Below, piece by piece: positions 7,962 to 15,997 of a stretch of 40,104 bases of DNA. The position numbers and the translations under genes are program-made. Positions within the stretch are counted from its first letter, which is position 1; the number at the start of each line of letters is the position of its first letter. Location: contig JAJDDI010000022.1 of the NCBI GenBank assembly GCA_029260375.1, positions 1 through 40,104 of the forward strand, read 5' to 3'. The DNA is from Phycisphaerales bacterium (GTDB lineage: Bacteria; Planctomycetota; Phycisphaerae; Phycisphaerales; UBA1924). Below the pieces are notes generated by a model. The model searched no databases and was not told where the DNA came from. It saw only the letters and a program-made list of their open reading frames with translations.

Positions 7962-9782
7962 ATGGAAGCCCTCAATCATTTCGTCGAGACGCTCAACGGC
8001 ATCCTCTTCTCCAACTACACCGTCTACGCCCTGCTCTTCACCGGACTGCTCTTCACCGTCTGGTCCGTCTTCGGTCAGTACCGCGCCCTGACCCACGGCG
8101 TCGCGGTCGTCAGGGGCAAGTACGACGACAAGGACGACCCGGGCGCCATCAACCACTTCCAGGCCCTCTCCGCCGCCCTCTCCGCCACCGTCGGCCTGGG
8201 CAACATCGCGGGCGTCGCCATCGCCGTCGCGCTCGGCGGACCGGGCGCCATCTTCTGGATGTGGGTCATCGGAATCCTGGGCATGTCGCTCAAGATAACC
8301 GAGGTCACCCAGTCCATGCTCTACCGCAACACCGACGACCCCGACAACCCGCACGGCGGCCCCATGTTCGTTGTCAAGAAAGGCTTCGCTGAATGGGGTC
8401 TTGCGCCGATCGGCGTCCTGATCGGGGCGGTCTTTGTTGTGACGCTCCTCATCTCCGCAATCACCGGCGGCAATATGTTCCAGGCCTGGAACGTTGCCGA
8501 CATCACCAATACCTACTTTGAAGTCCCGCAGATTGCCACCGGCATCGTGCTCTCGATCGTCGTTGCGTTGGTAATCATCGGCGGTATCAAGCGCATCGGC
8601 GCTGTCGCCGGACGCATCGTACCGGTGATGTGTACCGCGTACGTGCTTGCCGCGCTTGTCGTGTTGGCGATGAACGTCGGCGAGATTCCCGCGATGCTCG
8701 CGCTCATCGTCAAGTCCGGTCTCGGCATCGATTCGCCCGCCCCGACCGGGGCGTTCATGGGCGGCACCTTTGCTTACGCCGCGATGTGGGGCGTGAAGCG
8801 GGCCCTGTTCTCCTCGGAGGCCGGGCAGGGTTCGAGTCCCATCGCCCACTCCGCCGCGAAAACCGACGAGCCCGTCCGCGAGGGCGTCGTCGCGGGCCTC
8901 GAGCCGTTCATCGACACGCTCGTCGTGTGCACCATCACGTCGCTCGTGATCCTTTCCAGCGGCATCTGGAACCGCGGACCCGACGTCGAGATGACCGAGG
9001 CGCCAATGGTCTTCGTGGCGCAGCTCGACGACGCAGGGGAACAGGTCGTTGACGACGACGGTGTCCCCGCCTGGGCCATCACGGACACGCCCCTGTCCCG
9101 CACCGAGGGCGGTATCGACGGCGTCTTCACCATCTACCAAGGCGCCGAGAACGAGGAGACCGGCAACACGCTCAATAAACTCCGTGGCTCGATCGTCGAA
9201 TCGGAAGAGGCAGACGGCCCAACGTACATCCACTGGGACGCCGTGAACCTCGCGTCGGTACCGACGGTCGAGACGCAGGGGGTCTTCTTCAACTACAAGG
9301 GCGCTTCTCTGACGGGCAAGGCGTTTGACCGTTCTATCCCGGGCCTCGGCAAGTGGCTCATCACCCTCGCGGTCTGGCTCTTCGCGATCTCGACCATGAT
9401 CTCGTGGTCGTACTACGCGGAGCAGGGTGTCTACTACCTCTGTGGCTGGCTCAGCGATGGCGTAACCAAGTCCATCGTGCTTGTCTATAAGCTCGTCTAT
9501 TGCGCTCTCATTCTGTTGACCTGTGTCGCCGCAGCGCCGATCATGACCGACCCGCAATCCGGGCGCAAGGTGGCGCTCATCGGGACGGATGAGCAGCTCG
9601 ACATGTGGACCACCCTGGGCCTGGGTGTCATGCTCGTGGCCAACATCCCGATCATGCTCATCTTCGGGTCCAAGGCAATGAAGGCCTACCACACCTACTT
9701 CAAGCACATGGACGCCGGCGATGATCCCCCGCACGACGCCCCGCCCATGACCGACGTCGTCGAGGGCAAGGACGTCGAGTAA
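7962..9782 (+). CDS. Alanine/glycine:sodium symporter (AGCS family)
   Basis: Inner-membrane Na+-coupled amino-acid importer, 606 residues. The family signature GLGNIAGVAIAVALGGPGAIFW lies near residues 75-95. It is followed by GGPMFVVKKG, about ten hydrophobic helices, the KRALFSSEAGQGSSPIAH loop and VDTLVVCTITSLVIL. AGCS members are usually about 450-540 residues. Here an acidic stretch (about 345-460, from MTEAPMVFVAQL to GASLTGKAFDRS) lies between the VILSSGIW helix and the LITLAVWLFAISTMISWSYY helix, where relatives have a much shorter loop. ATG 7962 was chosen because upstream in-frame codons give a non-conserved Pro/Arg-rich stretch. The middle of the gene (about 8390-9530) is less C-biased than its surroundings. 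A strong terminator follows at 9807. Confidence 0.93.
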   Translation: MEALNHFVETLNGILFSNYTVYALLFTGLLFTVWSVFGQYRALTHGVAVVRGKYDDKDDPGAINHFQALSAALSATVGLGNIAGVAIAVALGGPGAIFWMWVIGILGMSLKITEVTQSMLYRNTDDPDNPHGGPMFVVKKGFAEWGLAPIGVLIGAVFVVTLLISAITGGNMFQAWNVADITNTYFEVPQIATGIVLSIVVALVIIGGIKRIGAVAGRIVPVMCTAYVLAALVVLAMNVGEIPAMLALIVKSGLGIDSPAPTGAFMGGTFAYAAMWGVKRALFSSEAGQGSSPIAHSAAKTDEPVREGVVAGLEPFIDTLVVCTITSLVILSSGIWNRGPDVEMTEAPMVFVAQLDDAGEQVVDDDGVPAWAITDTPLSRTEGGIDGVFTIYQGAENEETGNTLNKLRGSIVESEEADGPTYIHWDAVNLASVPTVETQGVFFNYKGASLTGKAFDRSIPGLGKWLITLAVWLFAISTMISWSYYAEQGVYYLCGWLSDGVTKSIVLVYKLVYCALILLTCVAAAPIMTDPQSGRKVALIGTDEQLDMWTTLGLGVMLVANIPIMLIFGSKAMKAYHTYFKHMDAGDDPPHDAPPMTDVVEGKDVE

Positions 9783-9806
9783 GCCTCGCGACATCCCGCA
9801 ACCAAG

Positions 9807-9839
9807 AACGCCCACGCATTACGCGTGGGCGTTTTCTTT
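9807..9839 (+). terminator. Rho-independent terminator after the AGCS symporter
   Basis: Stem AACGCCCACGC / GCGTGGGCGTT (9807-9817 and 9823-9833, 11 bp) with loop ATTAC, followed by TTTTCTTT. It lies 25 bases after the symporter stop and before the end of the convergent gene. Confidence 0.88.
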
Positions 9840-9861
9840 GCATCAATGTTGTTGATCTGCG

Positions 9862-10398
9862 CTACGCATCCGACGCCCCGATTGCGTCGCGGATCTTCGC
9901 CCGCGTCTCGACCGCGTGCTCCATCGTCGTCGCCCGAACCTTCGCGAACGTGGACCTCCAGAACCACGGGATCGGGACCACCGTCAGCGGCAGATACCAC
10001 ATCCACGTCGCGAACCACCCGCTGGTCCACGCACCATAACTCCCGGGGAAGTACGTTTGCAGCAGGCTGTCTGTAATAGGAAGGCCCGGCCACACGCTCA
10101 CCGCCAGCACCAGCGCGATCCCCACGGGCCACTTCCTGGGCGTGACCAGCCTCCAGCTGACGATTGTCCGCCCGCCGTCTTCGCTCGCCTCGCCCACGAG
10201 CCGCCGGTCGAAGGGCGTGCCCTGGGCATCGACAGAGAACAGCCCGCCGTCGCCGTCGCGCACAAACCCGGGCAGCTTCCCCTGCTTGGCGAGCCGCTCA
10301 AGCGCGTCGCAGATCTGCCCCGCGGACTTCTCGGACGCGATCGGCGCCAACCGCGCATCCGCTCCCTCGCCTCGCGCTGTCGTCGCCTCGTCGCCCAT
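9862..10398 (-). CDS. Uncharacterised two-helix membrane protein
   Basis: 178 residues. The N-terminal soluble part (about 1-90) has a segment GQICDALERLAKQGKLPGF and a short beta-rich stretch GGLFSVDAQGTPFDRRLVGE. Two hydrophobic helices follow (about 92-108, PVGIALVLAVSVWPGLP; and about 128-148, WFATWMWYLPLTVVPIPWFW). The tail is charged and helical (STFAKVRATTMEHAVETRAKI). I recognise no family and propose no function. It is convergent with the symporter and divergent from the next small gene. Codon usage is typical of the host. Confidence 0.72.
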   Translation of the reverse strand: MGDEATTARGEGADARLAPIASEKSAGQICDALERLAKQGKLPGFVRDGDGGLFSVDAQGTPFDRRLVGEASEDGGRTIVSWRLVTPRKWPVGIALVLAVSVWPGLPITDSLLQTYFPGSYGAWTSGWFATWMWYLPLTVVPIPWFWRSTFAKVRATTMEHAVETRAKIRDAIGASDA

Positions 10399-10520
10399 GG
10401 CTCTCCCTGCATCGGATCGGGGGTGGGGGCGAGTCTACGCGCGTTCCCGGACGGTCCGTCTATGACGCCTGTGCCGGTCGCGACGACTTTGGCACGTGAT
10501 CTGCCTGTACCGCCTATGAC

Positions 10521-11084
10521 ATGAGCAAACACTCCTCAAATGCCCATCCGTTGCGTCTGGTCAACACCGACGCGTCCTCCGCACGCCACACGTCGCCCCA
10601 GGGCAACACCGCCCGGGTCCGCAAGCGACGGGCGACCTCGCCCGGCGTCGGACAGCCCGACGCCCTGGGCATCGGCAGCGCCGACCCGCTCCGCGCCCTG
10701 GCCGACGCCCGCTCGCCCCGCACCTCGCCCACGAGCGACCTCCAGGCGACCGACGCCCGCTGGGTTTTCGCGGTGCGTGTGTCCAAGGCGCTCGAGCCCG
10801 GCCCGGAGCCCGCGCTGCCCCCGGACCGCCGCCGCCGCCTGATGAGCATCGCCAAGGCGCTGGGTCTGCGTCCGTTCGACGCGAACCTGATCATCGCGAT
10901 CGTGCAGGACGCGGCCCGCTCGGGCGAGCCCCTGTCCAGCTCGGTCGAGGAGCGTCTGGGTCTGGTGAGAGCCGTGCACCGCGCCGGCGTCTCACGCACG
11001 AATCTCCTGCTCGTGGCGTTTGTGTCCGCCGTTGCTTCAGCCGCTCTGGTCGCCTGGTCCGCGACCTGGATCATGGGCGGCTGA
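10521..11084 (+). CDS. Small protein with one C-terminal membrane helix
   Basis: 187 residues. A low-complexity, Ser/Arg/Pro-rich N-terminal half (about 1-85) is followed by a helical region (about 95-150, PPDRRRRLMSIAKALGLRPF then ANLIIAIVQDAARSGE). The protein ends in a single hydrophobic helix (about 162-184, NLLLVAFVSAVASAALVAW) with only a few residues after it, the topology of a tail-anchored protein. No family recognised. It is followed immediately by hairpin 11091-11108 and the repeat array. Confidence 0.65.
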   Translation: MSKHSSNAHPLRLVNTDASSARHTSPQGNTARVRKRRATSPGVGQPDALGIGSADPLRALADARSPRTSPTSDLQATDARWVFAVRVSKALEPGPEPALPPDRRRRLMSIAKALGLRPFDANLIIAIVQDAARSGEPLSSSVEERLGLVRAVHRAGVSRTNLLLVAFVSAVASAALVAWSATWIMGG

Positions 11085-11090
11085 CAACCC

Positions 11091-11395
11091 GCGCCCCTTC
11101 GGGGGCGCCACCCGCGCCCCCGGTCAGGGGGGCGCCGCCCCGGTTCGCCGGGGCGCCCCACGCCCGCGCGTGGGACATCACCCGTGCCCGCTCGCACGGG
11201 ACATCACTCGCAGCGCTCGGGCGCGCCGGTACGCAGGGCCGGCGCGCCCGTGTCGCGCGCGCTCCTCCCCCGCCCCGCGGGGGAGGTGTCGGCGCAGCCG
11301 ACGGAGGGGGTAGGAACGATGCCGCCCCGGCGGGGGAGGTGTCGAGCGCAGCGAGACGGAGGGGGCCCTCCCCCCTCTCCCCCCGGGGGAGAGGG
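11091..11395. repeat. Array of intergenic hairpins and short GC-rich repeats (gene-free 11085-11486)
   Basis: No coding signal is seen between 11085 and 11486. Successive perfect stems are 11091-97/11102-08, 11137-43/11148-54 (TTCG loop), 11157-63/11168-74, 11181-87/11194-200, 11219-29/11239-49, 11265-73/11277-85 and 11373-83/11385-95. Two copies of a GCGGGGGAGGTGTCG...GACGGAGGGGG unit lie at 11277-11310 and 11330-11365. A direct repeat GGGACATCAC flanks the fourth stem. The last element (CCCTCTCCCCC/GGGGGAGAGGG then CCGGGGTGAGG) is of the palindromic intergenic type widespread in GC-rich bacteria. Confidence 0.8.
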
Positions 11396-11486
11396 CCGGG
11401 GTGAGGGGTCTCCGTCTCCTCCCTATTCTCCTATCCCGACCTCCCCACTCGCCACCTCGCCATTCACCACCACCCGAGACCCCCCC

Positions 11487-11984
11487 ATGCCCCTCATCAA
11501 CCCCGGCAAAAAAGCCCCCGCCTTCTCACTCAAGGACCAGGACGGAAACACGCACAAGCTCTCCGACTACGCCGGCACGCCCGTCATCCTGTTCTTCTAC
11601 CCCAAGGACATGACCAGCGGCTGCACCGACGAGGCCTGCCAGTTCCAGGAGCTGCTCCCGAAGTTCAAACGCTCGAAAGCCCAGGTCCTAGCCATCAGCA
11701 TCCTCCCGCCCAAGTCAAAGAAGAAGTTCGCCGACAAGGAGGGCCTGACCTACCCCCTCCTCGCCGACGACCGCGTCAACGACAACAAGAAACCGGACCC
11801 CGAGATTGCCCAGAAGTACGGCGTCTGGGTCGAGAAGTCCATGTACGGCAACACCTACATGGGCATCGACCGCACCACCTACCTCATCGACGAGCACGGC
11901 AAGGTCGCGCAGCGCTGGGACAAGGTCAAGGTCCCCGGGCACGCCGAGGAGGTGCTCGCGGCCGCTGTTGCGCTGGGAAGATGA
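11487..11984 (+). CDS. bcp: Peroxiredoxin, Bcp/PrxQ type
   Basis: Thiol peroxidase that reduces hydrogen and organic peroxides using thioredoxin, cytoplasmic. 165 residues. The AhpC/TSA thioredoxin fold shows APAFSLKDQDG, the active-site stretch FFYPKDMTSGCTDEACQF with peroxidatic Cys46 and resolving Cys51 (the five-residue spacing typical of PrxQ), and TTYLIDEHGK. ATG 11487 was chosen because everything upstream in frame is the repeat array. No Shine-Dalgarno is visible (a run of C precedes the ATG). One oddity: the segment ILPPKSKKKFADKEGLTYPLL replaces the commoner GVSxDSxxSHxxF pattern, and a roughly 15-residue insertion (RVNDNKKPDPEIAQ) precedes KYGVW. Confidence 0.92.
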   Translation: MPLINPGKKAPAFSLKDQDGNTHKLSDYAGTPVILFFYPKDMTSGCTDEACQFQELLPKFKRSKAQVLAISILPPKSKKKFADKEGLTYPLLADDRVNDNKKPDPEIAQKYGVWVEKSMYGNTYMGIDRTTYLIDEHGKVAQRWDKVKVPGHAEEVLAAAVALGR

Positions 11985-12087
11985 TTTGACGTCCGCCGGT
12001 GCGCACTTCCAATCGCGAAGTTGGCACGGCACAGTCGCTTGCCTCATGATCGGTGGTTATCTTGTTTCGCAGTCCCGGGTTATGTTC

Positions 12088-12115
12088 TTGTCAGGCGATT
12101 CGAGCACACTATAGT
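12088..12115 (+). promoter_or_regulatory. Candidate sigma-70 promoter for the M48-like gene
   Basis: TTGTCA (12088-12093), 16-base spacer, TATAGT (12110-12115). It sits in the AT-richer 276-base gap after bcp, giving a leader of about 140 bases before the ATG at 12261. Confidence 0.5.
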
Positions 12116-12260
12116 CAAGACACACATCGCATCGCCGGGGTTGCAAACTGAACATGTTCTCGTATTCTCTTGAACGAAAACTCAGCGTTCGACCACGGCA
12201 GGCGCATCAGGCGTTTGTCAGAGTCGGATCTTGGTTGAGATTGCATTACGGGGGACTGGC

Positions 12261-13253
12261 ATGACAGACGCGACGGACGGCAAGCCGAGCAAGGCCGCTC
12301 AGCTTCGGCCGGTGAAGATCGATCTAGACTTGGAAGAGCCCGCCAGCGATTCTGTCGGCGCAAGCTCAGAGGTCGTCCAGCCTGTTATTTTTACACGCCA
12401 GATGCTGTCTGATCTCCGCCACCAATCCGAATCGTCTCGTTACTATCTCGCGGTCACAACGTGCATCGTGGTGGGGTTCATTCTCTTTGTGATGTCCATA
12501 GTATTCCTTGGCGCCGTGCTGGCGATTGCGCTCCTTGTTGTTCTTCCGGTCTGGTACGGCTTGCAGGTGGCGAAGGCGACCTTTATCGCAAACAATATCA
12601 GGGTAAGCAGTGACAACTTTCCTGAGATCTACGCGGCGAAAGAACGGATCAGGCGCCAGCTTAGCTATCGATCGGACATCGAGATCTTCATAGTTGAGGA
12701 AGGGTCTGTAAACGCGTTCTTGGCGAAGTTCTTTGGCGCCAAGTTCATCGTCTTAAACTCGGGGATGGTGGACAATCTCCACTCCCCATCTGGGCGGAAG
12801 CAGATGGAGTTTGTTGTTGCACGATTCATCGGGGCTCTCAAGGCGCGACACATGAGGCTCGGCGTCTTCCGGGTGCTTGTGACCGGGCTCGAAAAGCTCC
12901 GAATATTCAATCTTCTTCTGCTCCCGTTCGAGCGGGCTGTTCAATACACGGGTGATCAGATCGGCCTGGCGGTTGTGGAGGACCTCCAGGCGTGCGCTGA
13001 TGTGATGTCAAGACTCATGGTCGGGAACTCGCTGTACTCAAGGGTGAATCCGGCGGGAATTCAGTATCAAGTCGATGATATTCACGGGTACTTTGCGTTC
13101 ATCTCGCGGATCATCTCGACACACCCGCCGGTGATCCGCCGATACTGCAACCTAATGACGTTCGCCGCGGCACGGTATCCCGCATCCCATGCGACGTTCG
13201 TCCGCGAGAAACTCAGCGAACTCCGGGCTGAGGGTCCAGAAGGCCGCGGGTAG
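12261..13253 (+). CDS. M48-like membrane protein lacking the zinc-binding motif (pseudo-peptidase)
   Basis: 330 residues, two adjacent membrane helices (about 62-83 and 84-104), then a domain that follows the M48 (HtpX/Ste24-like) order: IFIVEEGSVNAFLA, FIVLNSGMVDNL, then QMEFVVARFIGALKARHMR where M48 enzymes have AHExGHxxxxH. The motif positions are Arg188, Phe189 and Ala192 instead of His, Glu and His. The later E-x-x-A-D-R-x-G region reads VQYTGDQIGL, with Gln228 in place of the third ligand. STHPPVIRR near 286-294 matches the M48 THP signature. It is therefore predicted to be proteolytically inactive, perhaps a binding or scaffold protein. ATG 12261 has GGGGGA upstream; TTG 12231 is an alternative. 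GC is lower than in neighbouring genes. Confidence 0.8.
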   Translation: MTDATDGKPSKAAQLRPVKIDLDLEEPASDSVGASSEVVQPVIFTRQMLSDLRHQSESSRYYLAVTTCIVVGFILFVMSIVFLGAVLAIALLVVLPVWYGLQVAKATFIANNIRVSSDNFPEIYAAKERIRRQLSYRSDIEIFIVEEGSVNAFLAKFFGAKFIVLNSGMVDNLHSPSGRKQMEFVVARFIGALKARHMRLGVFRVLVTGLEKLRIFNLLLLPFERAVQYTGDQIGLAVVEDLQACADVMSRLMVGNSLYSRVNPAGIQYQVDDIHGYFAFISRIISTHPPVIRRYCNLMTFAAARYPASHATFVREKLSELRAEGPEGRG

Positions 13254-13387
13254 CAGCCCTGTCAAATCCGACGAGGTCACCAAGGGAGAGTCTCTGGGCG
13301 GTTGAGCGGTGTATTGACCCCTGACGCTCAGGCCTTCGGCCCGACCTGATCTTACGGCGCTCGCCGAACCAAGAACTTTCTCTCCCG

Positions 13388-13416
13388 CTGACAGGATTGC
13401 CGTCGGGTGGTATCTG
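13388..13416 (+). promoter_or_regulatory. Candidate sigma-70 promoter for the S1 protease
   Basis: CTGACA (13388-13393), 17-base spacer, TATCTG (13411-13416). It is followed by a Shine-Dalgarno GGAGG shortly before the ATG at 13442. Confidence 0.45.
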
Positions 13417-13441
13417 TGTGAACTAGCTGGAGGTTCACATC

Positions 13442-14218
13442 ATGCACACCGCCACCGCCCTGACCGTGATCGGTACCGCCATCCTCGCCGCCTCCGCCAG
13501 CGTCATCACCCGCCACGACGTGCCCGAGGCCAAGCACCTCGAGCTGGCCCAGGCCATGCCCGAGGCCGCCCGCATCGACCTGAACCTGCGTGCCCCCAAG
13601 GGCGCCACCAACGGCTGCGGCACGCTCATCCACGAGTCCTGGGTCCTCACCGCCGCCCACGTCGCCCGCCAGATCAAGCCCGGGCACGCCATCACCATCG
13701 GCGGCGAGGACTACGCGGTTGCTCGGACCATCCCGCACCCCGAGTTCGAGGGCCCGCAGTCGATGCACGACATCGCGCTCGTGCAGCTCGAGACACCGGT
13801 CGAGGGCGTCGAGCCGCTCGGGCTCTACCACGACCGCGACGAGACAGAACACCTCGTCTACTTCGTCGGCACGGGCGACTTCGGCAACGGCAAGCGCGGC
13901 CCCACCGGCTTCGACGCCAAGAACCGCGCCGCCACCAACCGCATCACCGAAGCCAACGACCTGCACCTGATCATGCGCTTCGACGCGCCAGATGAAGAAG
14001 GCGTCGAAGCCCTCGAGGGCGTCCCCGGCCCGGGCGACTCGGGCAACGCCATCATGATCAAGCGGGGCGGCGCCTACCTCGTCGCCGGCGTCAGCTTCGG
14101 CGCCGACCACCCCAACGGCGCAGGCCCCGGACGCTACGGCACGCTCGACTACGCCGTCCGCGTCTCGTCGATGATCGACTGGATCCGCGACGAGACGGGC
14201 GAGGCGTTCGAGGGCTAG
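13442..14218 (+). CDS. Secreted trypsin-like serine protease (S1)
   Basis: 258 residues with an N-terminal signal peptide (about 1-20, hydrophobic TALTVIGTAILAASASV). The chymotrypsin-fold catalytic triad is visible: His73 in LTAAHVA, Asp110 in MHDIALVQL, and Ser200 in GPGDSGNAI. There is a Cys in the NGCGTLIHESWVLT strand. There is no PDZ domain, unlike the HtrA protein at 21119, and no clear activation propeptide. A GGAGG Shine-Dalgarno supports ATG 13442. The substrate is unknown; an extracytoplasmic digestive or processing role is inferred from the export signal. The stop TAG lies in the palindrome CTAG shared with the convergent gene's stop (14215-14218). Confidence 0.92.
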   Translation: MHTATALTVIGTAILAASASVITRHDVPEAKHLELAQAMPEAARIDLNLRAPKGATNGCGTLIHESWVLTAAHVARQIKPGHAITIGGEDYAVARTIPHPEFEGPQSMHDIALVQLETPVEGVEPLGLYHDRDETEHLVYFVGTGDFGNGKRGPTGFDAKNRAATNRITEANDLHLIMRFDAPDEEGVEALEGVPGPGDSGNAIMIKRGGAYLVAGVSFGADHPNGAGPGRYGTLDYAVRVSSMIDWIRDETGEAFEG

Positions 14219-14940
14219 GTCTTGCTTGGAATCTTTTTGCCGCACTCTGGGCAGATCGTCGCGATCGGCAGGCTGGCGAGTTCGTAGCCACACTCAAGGC
14301 ATGGTCGCTCTGCCTCGTATCCCCGGCTGCTCACGCGAACCCACCAGATCAGCGTGGCGATGAGTATGACGTTGAACGCGACCGCCCATGTGTCGAACCA
14401 GATGAGGACGCTCGGGATCTGTGGCTGCCAAAGTGTGAAACCGCGAATGTGAATCAAGCCGAGGTTGCACAATGCGAGAACGCCAACCGCGAGCCAAGCA
14501 TGCCACCGGCGAGCCATGATCGCAAAGGCTATGAACGGGAGTGGTTGCATCAATGACAATGCAAGCAGCCGATCGCCCGTCAGGCTGAGCTCGTATTGAG
14601 CAGCCTCAAATGTCAACTGAGGCCAGAACAGCCCGAAGCCCCAGACACACGCGTACACCCAGATCGGGATCTTCTGCCTAGAAAGGAAGAGAGCCAGAGT
14701 CAGATAGATGGCGGTCAGGAGTGAGTACTCCGGCCCCAGGATTGCGAACCACGCCCATGGCATCCAACGCGCTACGACGGTGAACGTGGCGTCAATCCCG
14801 AGGGTCTCAGTTATTGACTCCAGAACCATGAACCGGAAATCGACGCCAACGGCGACTCCGGCGATGAGTCCTAGCAACAGACTCAGGGCGATCCACCCAA
14901 CAACACCAAAGCCCCAGATCTCACGCTTGTGTCGCGACAT
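14215..14940 (-). CDS. Multi-pass membrane protein with C-terminal zinc ribbon
   Basis: 241 residues with about six hydrophobic helices, for example GWIALSLLLGLIAGVAVGV (about 16-34), YLTLALFLS, YACVWGFGLFW and WAVAFNVILIATLIWWV (about 185-201). A cytosolic tail carries CLECGYELASLPIATICPECGKK (two CxxC pairs, written here only as its motif). The CxxCGYxL...CPECG tail recurs on many planctomycete membrane proteins, and two others in this window carry it. Function unknown; the tail suggests zinc binding and possibly protein contact. Codon usage is noticeably less GC-biased than in the flanking protease and oxidase genes. It shares its stop palindrome with the S1 protease. Confidence 0.75.
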   Translation of the reverse strand: MSRHKREIWGFGVVGWIALSLLLGLIAGVAVGVDFRFMVLESITETLGIDATFTVVARWMPWAWFAILGPEYSLLTAIYLTLALFLSRQKIPIWVYACVWGFGLFWPQLTFEAAQYELSLTGDRLLALSLMQPLPFIAFAIMARRWHAWLAVGVLALCNLGLIHIRGFTLWQPQIPSVLIWFDTWAVAFNVILIATLIWWVRVSSRGYEAERPCLECGYELASLPIATICPECGKKIPSKT

Positions 14941-14969
14941 GCTCCGTTCAGCCTAACCTGATCCGGCTG

Positions 14970-15989
14970 ATGAACACCCTCCCCCCCCCAGACCTCTCCG
15001 ACGCCGCCCTCCTCCGCGTCGTCTCCGGCATCCGCCCCTGCCGGCGCGGCGGCATCCGACTCGAAGCCGAGCAAATGACGCTCGGCGCGCGCTCAAAGAC
15101 CGTCATCCACAACTACGGCCAGGGCGGCTGCGGCGTCACCCTCTCCCTCGGATGCGCCCAGCTCGCCGCCGACCTTGTCCTGGGTGCCACGGCTGACCCC
15201 GAAGGGGCAGCCGTGCCCACTACCCCTATCGCCATCCTCGGCGCCGGCGTCACCGCACTCACCACCGCCCGCGAGCTCCTCTCCCGCGGCCACCGCGTCA
15301 CCTGCTACGCCACCAAGTTCGCCACCGACACCACCTCCAACATCGCCGGCGCCATCTGGCTCCCCACCGGCGTCGAGTTCGGCGATCGCCCCGACAAGGT
15401 CGCCCGCTTCCACGACATCCTGCGCCGATCACACGCCGCGTTCGGCCGGCTCGACCTGCAGCAGTGGGGCGTCCAGCGCCTGCCCGTGTACGAGCCCGCC
15501 TACGCTCCGCACGAGGACCGCTTCTTCGACAACGGGACCCTCGAACCGCCGCAACTGCTCGAACGCCTCCCCGTCGCCGGCCCGCCCCGCGCCGGGCGCG
15601 TCTTCTACACCAGCTTCATCCACACCCCGCGCTTCCTCGCCGCGCTCGCGGCCGACATCACCGCCCGCGGTGGCGCGTTCATCGAGCGCACGTTCACCGC
15701 GCGCGAGCAACTCGCGTCTCTCAACGAGCCCGTGCTCGTCAACTGCCTGGCCTTGGGTTCGCGCGAGCTCTTCGACGACCACAGCATGTACCCAGCCCGC
15801 GGCGTCCTCGTGCACATGAAGCCCCAGCCCCTGGGCTACATCGTCCACGACGGGTACAAGTACATGTTCCCCCGCCACGACGCCCTCGTGCTCGGCGGCT
15901 GCTTCGACGCCGACGTCGAAGACCCGACCCCCCCCGAGCACACCGTCCGCGAGATCCTCGACCACCACCGCCGCTTCTTCGCCGTCTGA
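14970..15989 (+). CDS. Circularly permuted D-amino-acid oxidase (FAD-dependent)
   Basis: 339-residue flavoprotein of the DAO family, which oxidises D-amino acids to imino acids and hydrogen peroxide. All canonical blocks are present but rotated. Residues about 5-72 hold what is normally the C-terminus: SGIRPCRRGGIRLEAE (Arg30 aligns with the substrate-carboxylate arginine) and VIHNYGQGGCGVTLSLGCA. A roughly 14-residue linker leads to the normally N-terminal FAD Rossmann motif AILGAGVTALTTA (about 88-100, third Gly replaced by Ala), then TTSNIAGAIWLP, LVNCLALGSRELFDD, and finally YKYMFPRHDALVLGGCF and EILDHHRRFF. The protein stops exactly where a normal DAO continues into GxRPxR. The frame is intact and codon use is host-like, so it appears functional. 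It is convergent with the ABC-F gene, 8 bp apart. Confidence 0.88.
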   Translation: MNTLPPPDLSDAALLRVVSGIRPCRRGGIRLEAEQMTLGARSKTVIHNYGQGGCGVTLSLGCAQLAADLVLGATADPEGAAVPTTPIAILGAGVTALTTARELLSRGHRVTCYATKFATDTTSNIAGAIWLPTGVEFGDRPDKVARFHDILRRSHAAFGRLDLQQWGVQRLPVYEPAYAPHEDRFFDNGTLEPPQLLERLPVAGPPRAGRVFYTSFIHTPRFLAALAADITARGGAFIERTFTAREQLASLNEPVLVNCLALGSRELFDDHSMYPARGVLVHMKPQPLGYIVHDGYKYMFPRHDALVLGGCFDADVEDPTPPEHTVREILDHHRRFFAV

Positions 15990-15997
15990 GCCGGTCC

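Noticed and set aside
11265..11480. Open frame with SPPGGEGRGEG-like translation upstream of bcp
   Set aside because: This translation is the typical product of a non-coding palindromic repeat; bcp starts at 11487.
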